28,334 nucleotides of DNA from Apostichopus leukothele (Eukaryota; Echinodermata; Holothuroidea; Aspidochirotida; Stichopodidae), in contig JAAAKB020000017.1 in NCBI GenBank assembly GCA_010014835.2, positions 341,608 to 369,941 on the forward strand, read 5' to 3'. A program made the translations under genes and the position numbers. The notes under the pieces are model-generated. The model ran no database searches and was not told where the DNA came from. It saw only the letters and a program-made list of their open reading frames with translations. Of this stretch, positions 1 through 10,185 are shown piece after piece (position 1 is the first letter of the stretch; each line of letters begins with the position of its first letter).

Positions 1-1298
1 ATACTAGTACTTGATGTAAACTCTCACTAATATTTCTTATAAATTCATGAAGTATTTCGCTTGAATGTTAGGCATAGGTTAAGAACAGAAGTGGCTCTGC
101 GGGACGAAAGCAGTTTGCTTAAATAACCATATCTTGACCTTTCGGGGTCTGGAATTTAGGCACAAGTTGTTCGCAATACCGTGCGAGATTCACGAAAGTA
201 TCCTAGCCGTATCGTTACGCAGTAAGACATAACGTTAACCTTACATTGCAATGTGACATAGGCTAAGCTACATGGCAACCAGTTCGTCACCAAATATGTT
301 TTGGTCGGCACTGAGACAATTGCTCTGACCAGAATCGCCCTACAGAAATTTCGTGGTATTTCTTTGTTAGTCACCTCAATTGAGAACATTGGGTTATGAA
401 TGAATATAAATGGACCAATATCACAAAGTATGCTAGGCACCCGGTAACTAATTCTTAGTCATATGCCTACTCAGCATGTTACTGGTACCTGTTGCTGACT
501 AGGCTATGTACAGTAAGTTCTAACTCTGTAAAATTAAAAGTAATAAGCTCAGCCTCAGTAAGGCCTAACCTAGCTAGACTGGTTTGTGGTGCATCGTGTA
601 CACCTAGCAAAATAGCCTAACGTTAGGTAGCCTATAAATTGTATAACCTTTATGTGAGTTGCATGATTTGAATCTTTATTATGGCAGTGGTAAACCTGAT
701 GTAGACTAGGCCTAATGATATGTTAGGCGTAATAAAATAAGGTGGCACTGAAAAAGTTAGGGACATTTAAAGTTGGGAAGGGACTTTCTCTAATACTTTC
801 CCAGATTATTTTCATCATCTTGGATTTGGTTTCCTAAATTGAAGAAGAACATACAATGTACATGTTTACAAGTGAAAATAAAAGTGATTTCCGCACCAGA
901 TATTTGTGTGCGGAAAGTGATCAGCGGAAAGTATGGGGTGCCGAGAGTAACAGAAACTGCCCAAGTCTACCGTGTAGATTCTAATCGTAGTAAATATACT
1001 ACTAAAGACTTCAATTGAAGGGCAATAGCGTATGAAATCAATCTCATTTAACTTCTGGCAGCAGCTTTACTTCTCAAACATAATGACGCATTACAGGATT
1101 AGCCTAATGAGTAATGGATGTTGCATCTTTTGAAAGTTAGACCAATGAATTATTCCTGAGCAGCAAAACGATTTCTCTCTCTGGGATAAGAAATTTGTGA
1201 AAATAAAGGTAGCCACCTACAACATTTTCCATATTCTGTCCTGTATACATTAGTTAATTGAGATTTTGCCATCACTCCAGGTTAGAGGCTCACCAGAA
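1..1298. other. Non-coding stretch, rich in TAGGC/GCCTA motifs
   Basis: No exon could be supported on either strand. The only long open frame (minus, about 156-440) lacks any recognisable domain and shows no splice-site structure. The stretch is notable for repeated short TAGGC or GCCTA cores: about 15 by eye between 60 and 1440, including CTAGGCCTAATG near 706. These may be remnants of an old repeat family or simply local composition. Confidence 0.5.
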
Positions 1299-1548
1299 TA
1301 TAGCCAAGACTAGGCCTTTTAACAGCTACTGGTCCAATTTTGTTTGTAGTATGTAATGATGGTTCAATATTACCTACTGTGTGTACTGTATCACACAGTA
1401 CTCTGTACCTGTACAATGCAGTATATAACCCACGCTAGGCCTTAAACAGCCACTGGTCCAATTTGTATTTGGTATGTAATACTGGTTCGTTATTACCTAC
1501 TGTGTATACTGTATCGAACAGTACTCTGCACCTATACACTGTGTACAG
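1299..1548. repeat. Tandem duplication, two ~125-bp units
   Basis: Unit 1 runs from about 1299 to 1423 and unit 2 from about 1424 to 1548. Both contain in the same order CTAGGCCTT, ACTGGTCCAATTT, GTATGTAAT, TGGTTC, TATTACCTACTGTGT and CAGTACTCTG. They differ by scattered substitutions and small indels, so the duplication is not recent. Unit 1 also holds a perfect inverted repeat, TACTGTGTG and CACACAGTA separated by 8 nt, which is degraded in unit 2. Confidence 0.85.
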
Positions 1549-3130
1549 ACACAATGCAATTTGCACGTTCTATACATTTGGATGGGTTTTATTGGAGGGC
1601 ATCTTTCGTACGCAGTTGCCATAATTGACTGACGTTAATCATTATAATAGCACCGTAGTTGACCGTAGTGGAACTCATATGATGATACAAACGAGTGGGA
1701 GGACGCAGTCTTCTCTCTCACTTATTGGCTATGCGGGCTCTTAAGGTCTTGGGCAGGAGCACCACACAGGCATACAACGCACTTTGCTCAATCAAGCTAC
1801 ATTTTCATTTTCCTTTTCCCTTTGCTCTATCCAACTGGCGATATTTCTCGCAGAGCATTAACTGAGAACCTGCTACTGCTTATTGATGTAGTTCTTGCCT
1901 CCCGTGTCTTTCCCAAGTATTCAGAGGTCCTCGAAAACTCGGAAAATTAAAATGCAATATAAAAACATACTCTTTCAGCCTTATGATATTGTCCAGGCTC
2001 TCAAGCACTACAGCCCTGCGGTTGGCCATCTTGGGTATTTCGCAAAATGGGTATACAACATTATAGATGCCGAAATGAGCACACACACTGCTGCAAACCG
2101 GCACTACAATGATTGTGTATGTCATATTGCTAGCACTCATGAATGGTATACGTATCCAAGATGCTTTCACCACTAGTTAACAGATTGGCAGTGGCACATC
2201 ACGACCTACCGATAATCGCTCACAACTTGTACACAATGAAAACAGAAATACTTTTCAACTGTAGTAGGTGATATGAATCGTCTATTTCATATATGTCATT
2301 TCTTTGACCTAAACTTGAAGTGATATGAACGACACCAAACGTCCAAATGAAAAACGTCCTTAGACGTTTACCATTTTTATGGTGCCAGACCCGTATTTAC
2401 ATAATGCAAAGCCATTAAAGAGATTCTATGAATGTAAACATTAAGTTATGATCTGCCAAAATGTTAATGTAAAATGTTAATGTACATGAAAGTGTATCAT
2501 TCTTGATGATTACTGGCACTTTAACTTTAATTCCTGATCAATGCTCGGATATTATTGCTTTAATAGCTGTAGCACCTTCACCGGGTTCCTTTCCAGTTCT
2601 ATTCAATCCTTGTTACAATAAAATAAACAATGGTATTACCAGTTATGGTAATGGTATGGTAATGGTATTACCAGTTATACATATAAAAAATACTTAGTAC
2701 ATAGGTAGAAGTGTAAATAGCAAATTTGTTAATAAATGAAAAGAGGTCGAGAACAAAAGTTAATGTTTGTAATTGATTGGTTATGAGAAATGCAATTGTA
2801 TGGATTGAAAGGGATTAAAAACTTTCCCTGATATTTGTGGTTTAACAAGTATTTCATCAATTCGTCAAAACAGGAGTGAAGGGCCAAACCTACCTATACA
2901 AGCTCTTAGCCATGAAATCAAAGGCATACACAAATTGAACGCAAGGTCTGCCGGCTGCATCTTTTCTCAACCCCAACATGAACAAGGAAGCAAATAAGTT
3001 CTATATTTATTCCAGTTAATTTCATTAATACGATCACGTTATTATTTGTTAACAATAATGTAACTTGACCGACGTGTACGTCTTATCATGCACGAATTTT
3101 TCAATAAAAATATTCGGATTTTTTCATTAT
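1549..3130. other. Non-coding stretch
   Basis: Overlapping open frames occur on both strands at about 1880-2176, but both begin at non-ATG codons and neither resembles a known family, so they are not called. A small direct repeat lies at 2632-2684, where GGTATTACCAGTTAT occurs twice around copies of GGTAATGGTAT. A short inverted repeat AAACGTC/GACGTTT lies near 2338-2369. Nothing else is recognisable. Confidence 0.4.
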
Positions 3131-3144
3131 TCCAAATAGGTATT

Positions 3145-3150
3145 TTTATT
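3145..3150 (-). terminator. Candidate poly(A) signal of the TRIM-like gene
   Basis: The plus strand reads TTTATT, so the minus strand reads AATAAA about 240 nt beyond the stop codon of the TRIM-like gene. The distance suits a short 3' UTR. In AT-rich DNA this hexamer is common, and another copy lies at about 3005-3010, so the assignment is tentative. Confidence 0.35.
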
Positions 3151-3284
3151 ATCAATGTAATGTGTTTTAACTTCGATAATTTAAAACATTCAAATTTCGT
3201 TTATCTTCTGTTTTTCATCTACTAGCATTTTTGGAGGGCAATATTATACCCTGCAACCCGTTTTAATCGTCCAAGGAACCATTT

Positions 3285-3299
3285 CCCCCCCCCCCCCCC
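3285..3299. repeat. Poly-C homopolymer, 15 bp
   Basis: An uninterrupted run of 15 C lies in the presumed 3' flank of the TRIM-like gene, so it would read as poly-G in a minus-strand transcript. Its length is likely to vary between individuals and between sequencing reads. Confidence 0.9.
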
Positions 3300-3386
3300 A
3301 TCTGCCACCTGGATTGACGACATTCGACAGTTATATCAGGCTTTCATCGGCGTCTTGTGTTAATTCACATTGACATTGTTTTAATG

Positions 3387-4861
3387 TTACAAGGTATCAT
3401 AAGGAATAACTTTTCCATCAGAAAGGCAAATCAAACCATGGTTCTTCACAAAACTGATCCCAACTGCCTCGCCCCTCATAGAACATGTGCCTTGATCCTG
3501 TTCACAGCTGATTCTGACTAAATCGCCTTTTGAACGATAGACCATTACCTTGTACGGTTTCCTATGTTCCCCGGCTGTACCTTCACCCTTCCACAAGATA
3601 CTGAAAGCTGCAGCATCGTGAAACATACTCACAGGGTAGAAGGTTTCTTTTCCTGCGGGACTTTCTAGAGTACGTACTGCCTGTTTAGGTGAGCTACCAT
3701 TGATAAGTTTTACCACTTTGCCATCAGAGAAAGCGTATGTAAACTTTTGATCGAAAAACCCTGATGCAACGTGAGGTTTTTCCTCTAACTCCAGGGTTTC
3801 CACAGGCATCAGATCTCTGTCAAGCCTGGTAATTGAGTTGGAAACCGAGTCGGTAACAAGGACACCTGCCGGCAATTGAGGACTTAAAATCACATTGATA
3901 TATGTTATTTCAGACCCATCTGTCAAATCGATATCCTTAGCTGTGCACGAACAATAATAACATGTATCTTTTGGTTCCCTAACTTCAACTTGAAATATTT
4001 TGGTACCACATCCGACTAAAATGAAAATTTTCGATGGCAGCACTAGTAAGTTATTGCATACTGCAACTCTGGGTAACTTCTTACCAAACCCCAGGAAATA
4101 TTCAGATTCAATGACATGTGACCAATTAACATGAGATGTGTTATCACATGAAACACATGATAAGCGAATGGCGGGCTTATCTTGATGACGTTGATCAGTT
4201 ACAATCACAACCTGATCTTTATTTACTCGAACCGATCCTACCACCGGTCCAACTGTTATGGAAACATATCTTGCAGAGAGGGACTTAGGACGGAAGTGCA
4301 CATTGATTTCTACGTCTTGCATGGTTTCATTCATACTTTTTGCCTTCTTAATCCCATCTGAAATTTGATCTTTGAAACAATTTATCTTTTGTAAAAAAAT
4401 TAAGTCAGCTTTGTTGGTTTTTCCCTCGATTTTGGCTGAAACTTTCTTACTAAATGATGAAAGATGACGTAGTTCACTGTCAGTTTCTTTCAGGGCATTT
4501 TCCCGCGCTTTTTTCAGTTTTGATAGCTCTTTCTCAGCAGTGTCAAGTTGATGATCCATGCTTTCTCGAAACTTTTTAGTAATGGTTGTAATCTCGTTTC
4601 GGATCTCTTCAGTAACCATACTTTCTCCTCTCACATATACATTTTGTTCAAACAAATCAATCATTCTATTCACTTCGTTGAGCTCATCTTCAATAAGCCG
4701 TCGATATATTTTTATCTCGTCACCAAAGTCATCCTCGGAAAATACTTGGTGATCGTTGTGATCGTAATACGTACACTCGTAACAAACATACATGCAACAA
4801 GTGACGCAGAGCAGCATATTTTTACTTTCCTTGTGTTTACAGTGTTCAAATGATGGAATGT
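3387..4861 (-). CDS. TRIM-like protein, last exon: B-box zinc finger, coiled coil, beta-rich C-terminus
   Basis: This terminal coding exon is open for about 491 codons to a TAA at 3387-3389. An ATG lies at 4817, but the true frame runs further upstream to a splice acceptor (TTTCAATCTTTTAACAG, then exon from 4861). The 14 extra codons supply the first zinc ligands of a B-box: C-K-H, then CVTC, VCYEC and DHNDH with standard B-box2 spacing. A helical coiled coil follows, roughly residues 25-165 from the ATG, rich in E, K and L (for example IEDELNEVNRMIDLFEQN). The remaining ~300 residues are beta-rich and propeller-like without clear NHL repeats. TRIM proteins commonly act in ubiquitin ligation or as scaffolds through RING, B-box and coiled coil. 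No RING is present in this exon, so E3 activity cannot be inferred. The exon appears intact. The first B-box pair is C-x-H instead of the usual C-x2-H. Confidence 0.85.
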
Positions 4862-4904
4862 CTGTTAAAAGATTGAAATAAAATGGAGATAAAATAATAT
4901 ATAT

Positions 4905-5345
4905 ATAGGAATAAATTCCATCAACATAATCCCCAAACAGTTATGAAAAATTGTATTCCATTTGGGAGATATCACAGATTTAATGATTCTTCACACAAAG
5001 ACACACAAGGCTGAAGAATTGATGGAGTCCAAATATGAAATCATCGAGTCATCCGTGATTCCATTTTCTTATGTTTTTCTTAGTTTATTACACCGTTTTA
5101 TTTTCTGTAATGGAAGGTGAGTTTTTCAAATACTGCCATCTAAAATATGGAAACTGTTAACATGAACTAATGATAGCAGGTGTCAGAGTCAACACTTTTC
5201 ATTGAAAATATGAAAGGAAAAACGAAGAGAAAGTAAAAAGGTTTCAGATTCAAAAGGCGCTATGGCATCAAAGATTTACAAAATGACAGCTCCCAGACAC
5301 GACTTTTAAGCAAGGATATCACTGAGTCAAAACGGAGGAACATGT
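4905..5345 (+). repeat. Interspersed duplicated segment, copy 1
   Basis: This segment aligns colinearly with 17860-18146 plus 20300-20390. Shared blocks include CCATTTGGGAGATAT (4958-4972 here, 17908-17922 there), AATATGAAATYATCGAG, CTGTTAACAT, and on the far side AAAATGACAGMTCCCAGAC (5280-5298 here, 20331-20349 there). Copy 1 lacks the LINE found in copy 2. No coding potential is seen. It may be a dispersed repeat family or a small segmental duplication. Confidence 0.75.
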
Positions 5346-5503
5346 TTAAGCTGTTTTGGGGAACCATTTAACATAAAGATCTTTCTCATGTAAGCTAAAA
5401 ATGATGGTTGGTTTATGCCCTTTAAGAATAGCACACATATCGATACGTTTGTACATATCATAAAGTTAATTACTTAATGAAACTGGAACTATTGTACGAG
5501 CTA

Positions 5504-5545
5504 CAGGGGCGCCGGATCCAGGATGTAAAAATAGAGGGGGTTGGC
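5504..5545 (+). mobile_element. Possible hAT-like DNA transposon terminus
   Basis: The sequence begins CAGGGGCGCCGGATCCAGG and continues into an A-rich then G-rich tract. This closely resembles the CAGGGGCGGATCCAGG-type termini of non-autonomous hAT elements that I recall from many animal genomes. I could not find a matching inverted end with an 8-bp target duplication nearby, so it may be a truncated or solitary end. The open frame on the opposite strand (5470-5658) is explained by this repeat. Confidence 0.35.
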
Positions 5546-5745
5546 CTTGCGATTGTTGAAGCTAGCCTACTCGCGTGTAGAGGGCTCACAGACATCAAAT
5601 GTGCGTTTTTGTAATTCAAGCCAAACGGCTTGACATTAAAATTGGCAATTTTCGCCAAGATAGTTCAATTCCAGAAAGGTGACAGAAATATATAAATTTG
5701 TTGTTTTTAATCTGACATATATTAAAGTCTGTCCCATCAGGACAA

Positions 5746-5813
5746 TAATAAATTTGTTGCTGTATAACGCCTAAAGACGAATCTCTACGTTATCGCTCTC
5801 TCCTACTTTACAG
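5746..5813 (+). repeat. ~70-bp direct repeat, copy 1
   Basis: The block runs from AATAATAAATTTGTTGCTG to CTCTCTCCTACTTTACAGG and recurs at 6487-6561 with few differences (mainly ATATAT inserted after GCTGTAT, plus a few substitutions). Homology stops abruptly on both sides. The 673 nt between the copies are unique in this window. Confidence 0.85.
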
Positions 5814-6486
5814 GTAAGTCGATGGATATTTATAGTGATTTAACAAACAAACTAATCATTAAATCTAAAACATGTTACTATCCTAACTAATGGTAAATCA
5901 GAGTCAGTGACTCTGAACTGTAGTAAATATCAGGATAGAAGTAAATCGTCGCTATTACTATAGCAGACCTAATGTTATAAGTGTGCATGTTAGTATAGAC
6001 CAGGAGGCGACGATCGCCTGCACTGTAGCCACTAAACGTATTGTTTGTTATATTTCATTATTAATTCAGCCTTTTCATTAGTTATTCGTATGATAATCCA
6101 GTGCTAGGGTGCTTCGAGGTAAATATATGATGTGTGTTTTACCTGGATGCAAAATTACGTGTTAAACCAGAATTATTGCAACCGTTATAAAAGTCAATCC
6201 AAAAGGTTGTGGATGAACGTACGGTTGAGCGCCAGTTGCTATACATTGTTGTGCGCCTGCGCAGTCGGTATTAACTAGGGGCACCCCCTTATTATTGTCT
6301 ACTTAGGATTTCCTCATTCAGGGACCGTCTGAACAGTTGTGTTATTAGTTTGTATTGCTTTGGGCTCATTTTACTAACGGATTTAGGGCAAAGTGTAATT
6401 TATTTAAGAAGTTTTACCATTGTTTTTCTATGATTTCTTTCCACTCTGATTATATGCGAAATGGAGACCGAGATAAGAATGAGTTA

Positions 6487-6561
6487 GAATAATAAATTTG
6501 TTGCTGTATATATACGCCTAAAGACGAATCTCGACGTTATATCTCTCTCCTACTTTACAGG
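6487..6561 (+). repeat. ~70-bp direct repeat, copy 2
   Basis: This is the second copy of the block at 5746-5813, sharing the core GCCTAAAGACGAATCT and the end TCTCTCCTACTTTACAGG. It ends about 50 nt from the TRIM microexon. I found no target-site duplication around the pair, so whether it marks an inserted element or a local duplication is open. Confidence 0.85.
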
Positions 6562-6611
6562 GGTATAGAATCCTGACCACTCTGTTACAGAAACAACATA
6601 AGAAATAATAC

Positions 6612-6647
6612 CTTCATTGTCTTCTTCTGCACTTTGTTTAGCAGGTT
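6612..6647 (-). CDS. TRIM-like gene, 36-nt microexon
   Basis: On the minus strand a strong acceptor (CACTTCTTTGTTTTGTTACAG) precedes 36 nt, followed by a donor (GAAG, then GTATTATTTC). Read with one nucleotide carried in from the previous exon, it encodes PAKQSAEEDNE plus one leftover G. That G completes a GAC codon with the AC that opens the B-box exon at 4861, giving EEDNEDIPSFEHCKH. Both splice sites and the phase (1 in, 1 out) agree, which supports an acidic linker just before the B-box. It is too short to recognise by homology alone. The exon upstream of it, which might carry a RING, was not found. Confidence 0.6.
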
Positions 6648-7715
6648 CTGTAACAAAACAAAGAAGTGAAACTAAAAGTAAAATACTTTTCCAATTTTCA
6701 AGCGGCTCGGTATTATACGTCGAAGTATTTTAGTTTGGGGAAAATCTGTCGGGACGGTATCTTAAGTTGATCCATTGCAATGTAATAATACAATGTGTAG
6801 CAGGTTGGATTTTTGAAGGAAAATGAAGAAGAAAAACCTACTCAATCTCTAAGAGATGCTTTAAGATGACAGAGAGATGCATTATAGGTTTCGGTTACAC
6901 TTATAGGGGCCATGGAAGTCTTGGGTATCTAATGTATCAATTCATTTGTGCATCAGGCCACAAAGAGCTTTCCCTTTTTTGGTTAATGTTCTTAATGTTT
7001 CCACGAATGGAGTGTCATTGTCATTTTAAACACAGTAACGTCAGACAAATGTACACATTTACATAAATATCTTCATGTAATTGCATCAGAAATAGCATTT
7101 GCCATAACGGGTGGGTTGTTTTTTTAAAGATGTTCCTTAGTTACTTCGAAAAAAATCCTTCAAGAGGTACTGTACGCCTGGGGAATGTTTACTATCTACG
7201 GGGAAACTGGGAAACGGTGTCACTTGGCTCTGTGTTAACAATATGATTATATTTATGTTAATATTAGGCATATGTTATTATATCTTAATGTATTTTATGG
7301 TCTGTTATGAAGCTGGGCGTTACTGTAATTTATGAGCCTACGCGATATAATAGTTGTCAAACTTATTCATATCACTGTTGGAGAAATACCGCCGCAGGTC
7401 TCTCGTTGCATTTAGCATATCATTTATATCAATCAATGTTAACCGATTTCGTTCAATATGGAAAACTTATGTTTATTATGCAATATTTCGTGTTGAATAA
7501 TACGGAGTATACATCAGGGTCAGCTGTATCGCCCCATATATTCAAACAAACAAAAGTGGACATTTGTATGCTCGAAACGTTTTTGCTCGTCTCCGAAACC
7601 TATATGTGAAATATTTATATAAGTCTACTCAACATCTGGGACTATGTGTTCCTAGAGTTTTCTTAGTTTCGTCCTAGAACGTCTATATCTTCGAACATCC
7701 GATAGTCATGGCTCG
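6648..7715. other. Non-coding stretch upstream of the microexon
   Basis: I looked on the minus strand for a RING-type cysteine and histidine pattern followed by a phase-1 donor and found none. Open frames on the plus strand at 6866-7066 and 7307-7609 lack recognisable domains and look like chance. The stretch could be a further TRIM intron or intergenic DNA. Confidence 0.4.
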
Positions 7716-7717
7716 TA

Positions 7718-7818
7718 CAGTAACTACTGTTCATGTCCTATAACACATGTTACACATGTTAAGAACACAAAGTAGTAATTACTGATGCACGGTTGTGGGA
7801 CATGAACAGTAGTTGCTG
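7718..7818 (+). mobile_element. MITE, Tc1/mariner-like, 101 bp
   Basis: The element starts CAGTAACTACTGTTCATGTC and ends with its near-perfect reverse complement GACATGAACAGTAGTTGCTG, giving terminal inverted repeats of about 30 bp. It is flanked by TA on both sides (7716-7717 and 7819-7820), as expected for TA-targeting Tc1/mariner-type insertion. It has no coding capacity and would depend on a transposase made elsewhere. Confidence 0.8.
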
Positions 7819-8029
7819 TACCAACCATTTAATGTGAGTTCTTTAATACGCGATTCTAAGATGAAGTCGTATCTAGTCGTTTTATGCTATAAGTAGGCAT
7901 AATTATGGATATACCCGACCATGGCCTTTCTTCGTTCTCGGCATGACGAATTGGCGTAATATAAAGAGAGGTGTAAACTGGAATCAAGCGGAACCGTATA
8001 CCTCCTTTACTTCAAACACATAGCAAGTA

Positions 8030-8165
8030 CAGTAACTATACTGGTGCCACCAGGCTGTAACACATGTTACTACTGTTCATGTCCCACAACCGTGCATCAG
8101 TGATTACTACTTTGTGTTCGTAAAACGGTATAAAAGTGTTACAGGTCGCACCAGTTGTTACCGTG
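8030..8165 (-). mobile_element. Related MITE, 136 bp, opposite orientation
   Basis: TA dinucleotides flank the element at 8028-8029 and 8166-8167. The ends are inverted repeats: CAGTAACTATACTGGTGCCA on the left, and CACGGTAACAACTGGTGCGA when the right end is read on the minus strand. Its core, from ACTACTGTTCATGTCCCACA through ATTACTACTTTGTGTTC, is nearly identical to the reverse complement of the MITE at 7718-7818. The two copies therefore share a body but differ in their outer ~35 bp. Confidence 0.75.
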
Positions 8166-9441
8166 TACTAAGTATTAGTATCAGCTGCTTCGAAGGTAGA
8201 TGTAATGAATTCCTTCATAGGTTGTTAACTTTTTTAGCTGTAAGGAATTTCCCGTATTGAAGAGAATGCAAAATGCTTTTGAGTTTGTATGACCTGCAGG
8301 CATCTTTCTTTTTAAAATGACAAAATTCTTTCGTTTGTTCAAAGAAACATATGATTTAAGTGAAAGATAATGAAACTACACGACAATTGAGGTACTAACA
8401 GGGCAGCCATATACTGAACGCGGCAATGGGGAACTTCAGCGTCTTATCGTTCCTAACAGTGTCTTATAGATACGGCTATGGGTCCTATGATTTTAATCTC
8501 CAATGATTGTGTATAGTGCTGTAACATATCTCAATCTATGAGCTAGTTGTGAAAGTGTGGTTAAAAAGATCTCGTCGTCAACAATGACGAGAACCATCGC
8601 AGGTGTAAGTCTAGTATATGTAGTCCATTCCAGAGACTTGGAAACAATGATATAGTGTCAGGGGTGACATGCCTGATCAAGCCTGCAGGTTAGCATTTTG
8701 GTTTGTTTAAGCAGACTATTAATTATAGCATTGCAGAACCAAAGAGAATATTTTGGCACCATTATTTGCACTAGTTTTTTTCCTCGTTAATTTGTTCTTA
8801 AATATTTTAGGTGATTTTCAATCAGTAAATTAAAAAGGACGCAAGATTGCACGTTAGTCGGCTGATGGTTCCATACCAACTTGAACGGTTTCTGCTATAT
8901 TGTGCACAGAGTTTACACAACTTTATCTCAACCTTTGAATACATAATTCGATGGGGTCGTCACTAAATTGCATTGACAAGTGCATCCAGTAAATTTATGC
9001 TGTCTGAAACCTCTTGAGTCTCTTCATTAGATCGATCAATAGGAAATTTTGATTCTAGAATGAGCTCAATCATCCTAAACGGTAACTAATTGTCTCACAG
9101 TATTTCTAACAGTGATTCCAGACATTTTCAGAGGTAGAAGGCGTCTGGCAGACATACATTTCGAGCCCTAAAGTTAAGCTAGATAACCTCTTCGAGTAAC
9201 CCAAAATGTTCCACATACCTATATGCATCATGAATGACCGATACCACACGTTTTCTGTGAGGATGTACTTCCATAATCCCACCCCTCATCACTTGAGGTA
9301 AATCAACTCATTCCAGTCAAGCATACTACAAATTGTTCCTCATACCACCAGTTGTCACAAATGACCATTGTCAGACAATTCCATTACCAGTACCCCTGCC
9401 GGAAGCCCATAAACGTTTTTCTTCTTTCTGTTTATGGTGTA

Positions 9442-9463
9442 GGGTGGGAGGTAGGGGGGGGGG
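9442..9463 (+). other. Putative G-quadruplex tract
   Basis: The sequence is GGGTGGGAGGTA followed by a run of ten G. The first two G-triplets and the long run can supply four G-tracts with short loops. It lies in AT-rich non-coding DNA with no assigned role. Confidence 0.45.
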
Positions 9464-10150
9464 TTGCAAAGTCTTCCAAACCAGCAGATTGTAAGAACAT
9501 CTTTCTGGTTTTTGTAATGTATACGCATTTAGCGAACATCACCCAATCTATATGGGCATTATAATCCTGGTAACCTCCCCCAAATCATTGAGAATGCAGA
9601 TCAAAGCTAATTCACATTAATGAGTCTGACCACACGATAGAAAGCTTAGACTAATACATTGATGTATAGATATAGGTCAGATTGTCTAGGACCTATGCCA
9701 TACGGTAAACTTTCGTGATACGTGTATACGTGACCAATATGTTTTTTCAGTCTGTTACATAAAGCTTTGATGTCGTTCTCTCCAAATAATTATAGCTTCT
9801 CTTGAAGGAGTACTTTTCAATTTTATGCAGCCACTGACAATGAAATGTAAGAACATAGTCCACCCACTCTAAATTAGGAGTGAATATATTTATACTTCAG
9901 GAATATGAATATGTTTTTGCTTTCTTACAAAAGCTTACAGATTTCTTTACCAAGAGACCTGCATGATGATCAACTTCCTCAAATACCAAAAGAAAATACC
10001 TTGAAAGATATAAACGTTAAAAATGATCATTTCCATTTCCCTTTGTAGTGAAACTTCTTAGTTCTGTAGCAAAATAACAAGACAAGATGCCTTATGGTTG
10101 TAAATAGCACTCGAATATTGAAATTTGTTGTACAGAACGCACGGGAATTC

Positions 10151-10185
10151 ATGGCGAGGGGGGTTGGGGAGGATGGGCACCCCTG
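10151..10185 (-). mobile_element. Possible hAT-like terminus, G-rich
   Basis: Read on the minus strand this begins CAGGGGTGCCCATCCTCCCC, which resembles the CAGGGGCGCCGGATCC end at 5504. No partner end with a matching target duplication was found. The same stretch carries G-tracts on the plus strand. This is a weak call. Confidence 0.2.

Larger units (their letters stand above)
4862..6611 (-). other. Intron of the TRIM-like gene, repeat-bearing
   Basis: This 1750-nt intron lies between the microexon (donor GTATTATTTC) and the B-box exon (acceptor TCTTTTAACAG). It contains a ~0.5-kb segment that is also found, diverged, near 17860-20400, a hAT-like transposon end at 5504, and two ~70-bp direct repeats at 5746-5813 and 6487-6561. 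A GC-richer patch at about 6200-6290 includes TGCGCCTGCGCAG, which resembles an NRF1-type site. No coding exon was seen inside it. Confidence 0.6.

Noticed and set aside
1880-2176. Overlapping ~95-codon open frames on both strands
   Set aside because: Both start at non-ATG codons, neither has a recognisable domain, and no splice sites support them.
4548-4853. Plus-strand frames opposite the TRIM exon
   Set aside because: They are antisense shadows of the coiled-coil region.
5746-6561. Reading the paired ~70-bp direct repeats as LTRs
   Set aside because: They are much shorter than usual LTRs, have no flanking target duplication, and no primer site or coding remnant lies between them.
9170-9300. 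Minus-strand open stretch containing MEVHPHRKRVVSVIHDAYRY
   Set aside because: It is short, has no splice context or family resemblance, and could be chance.
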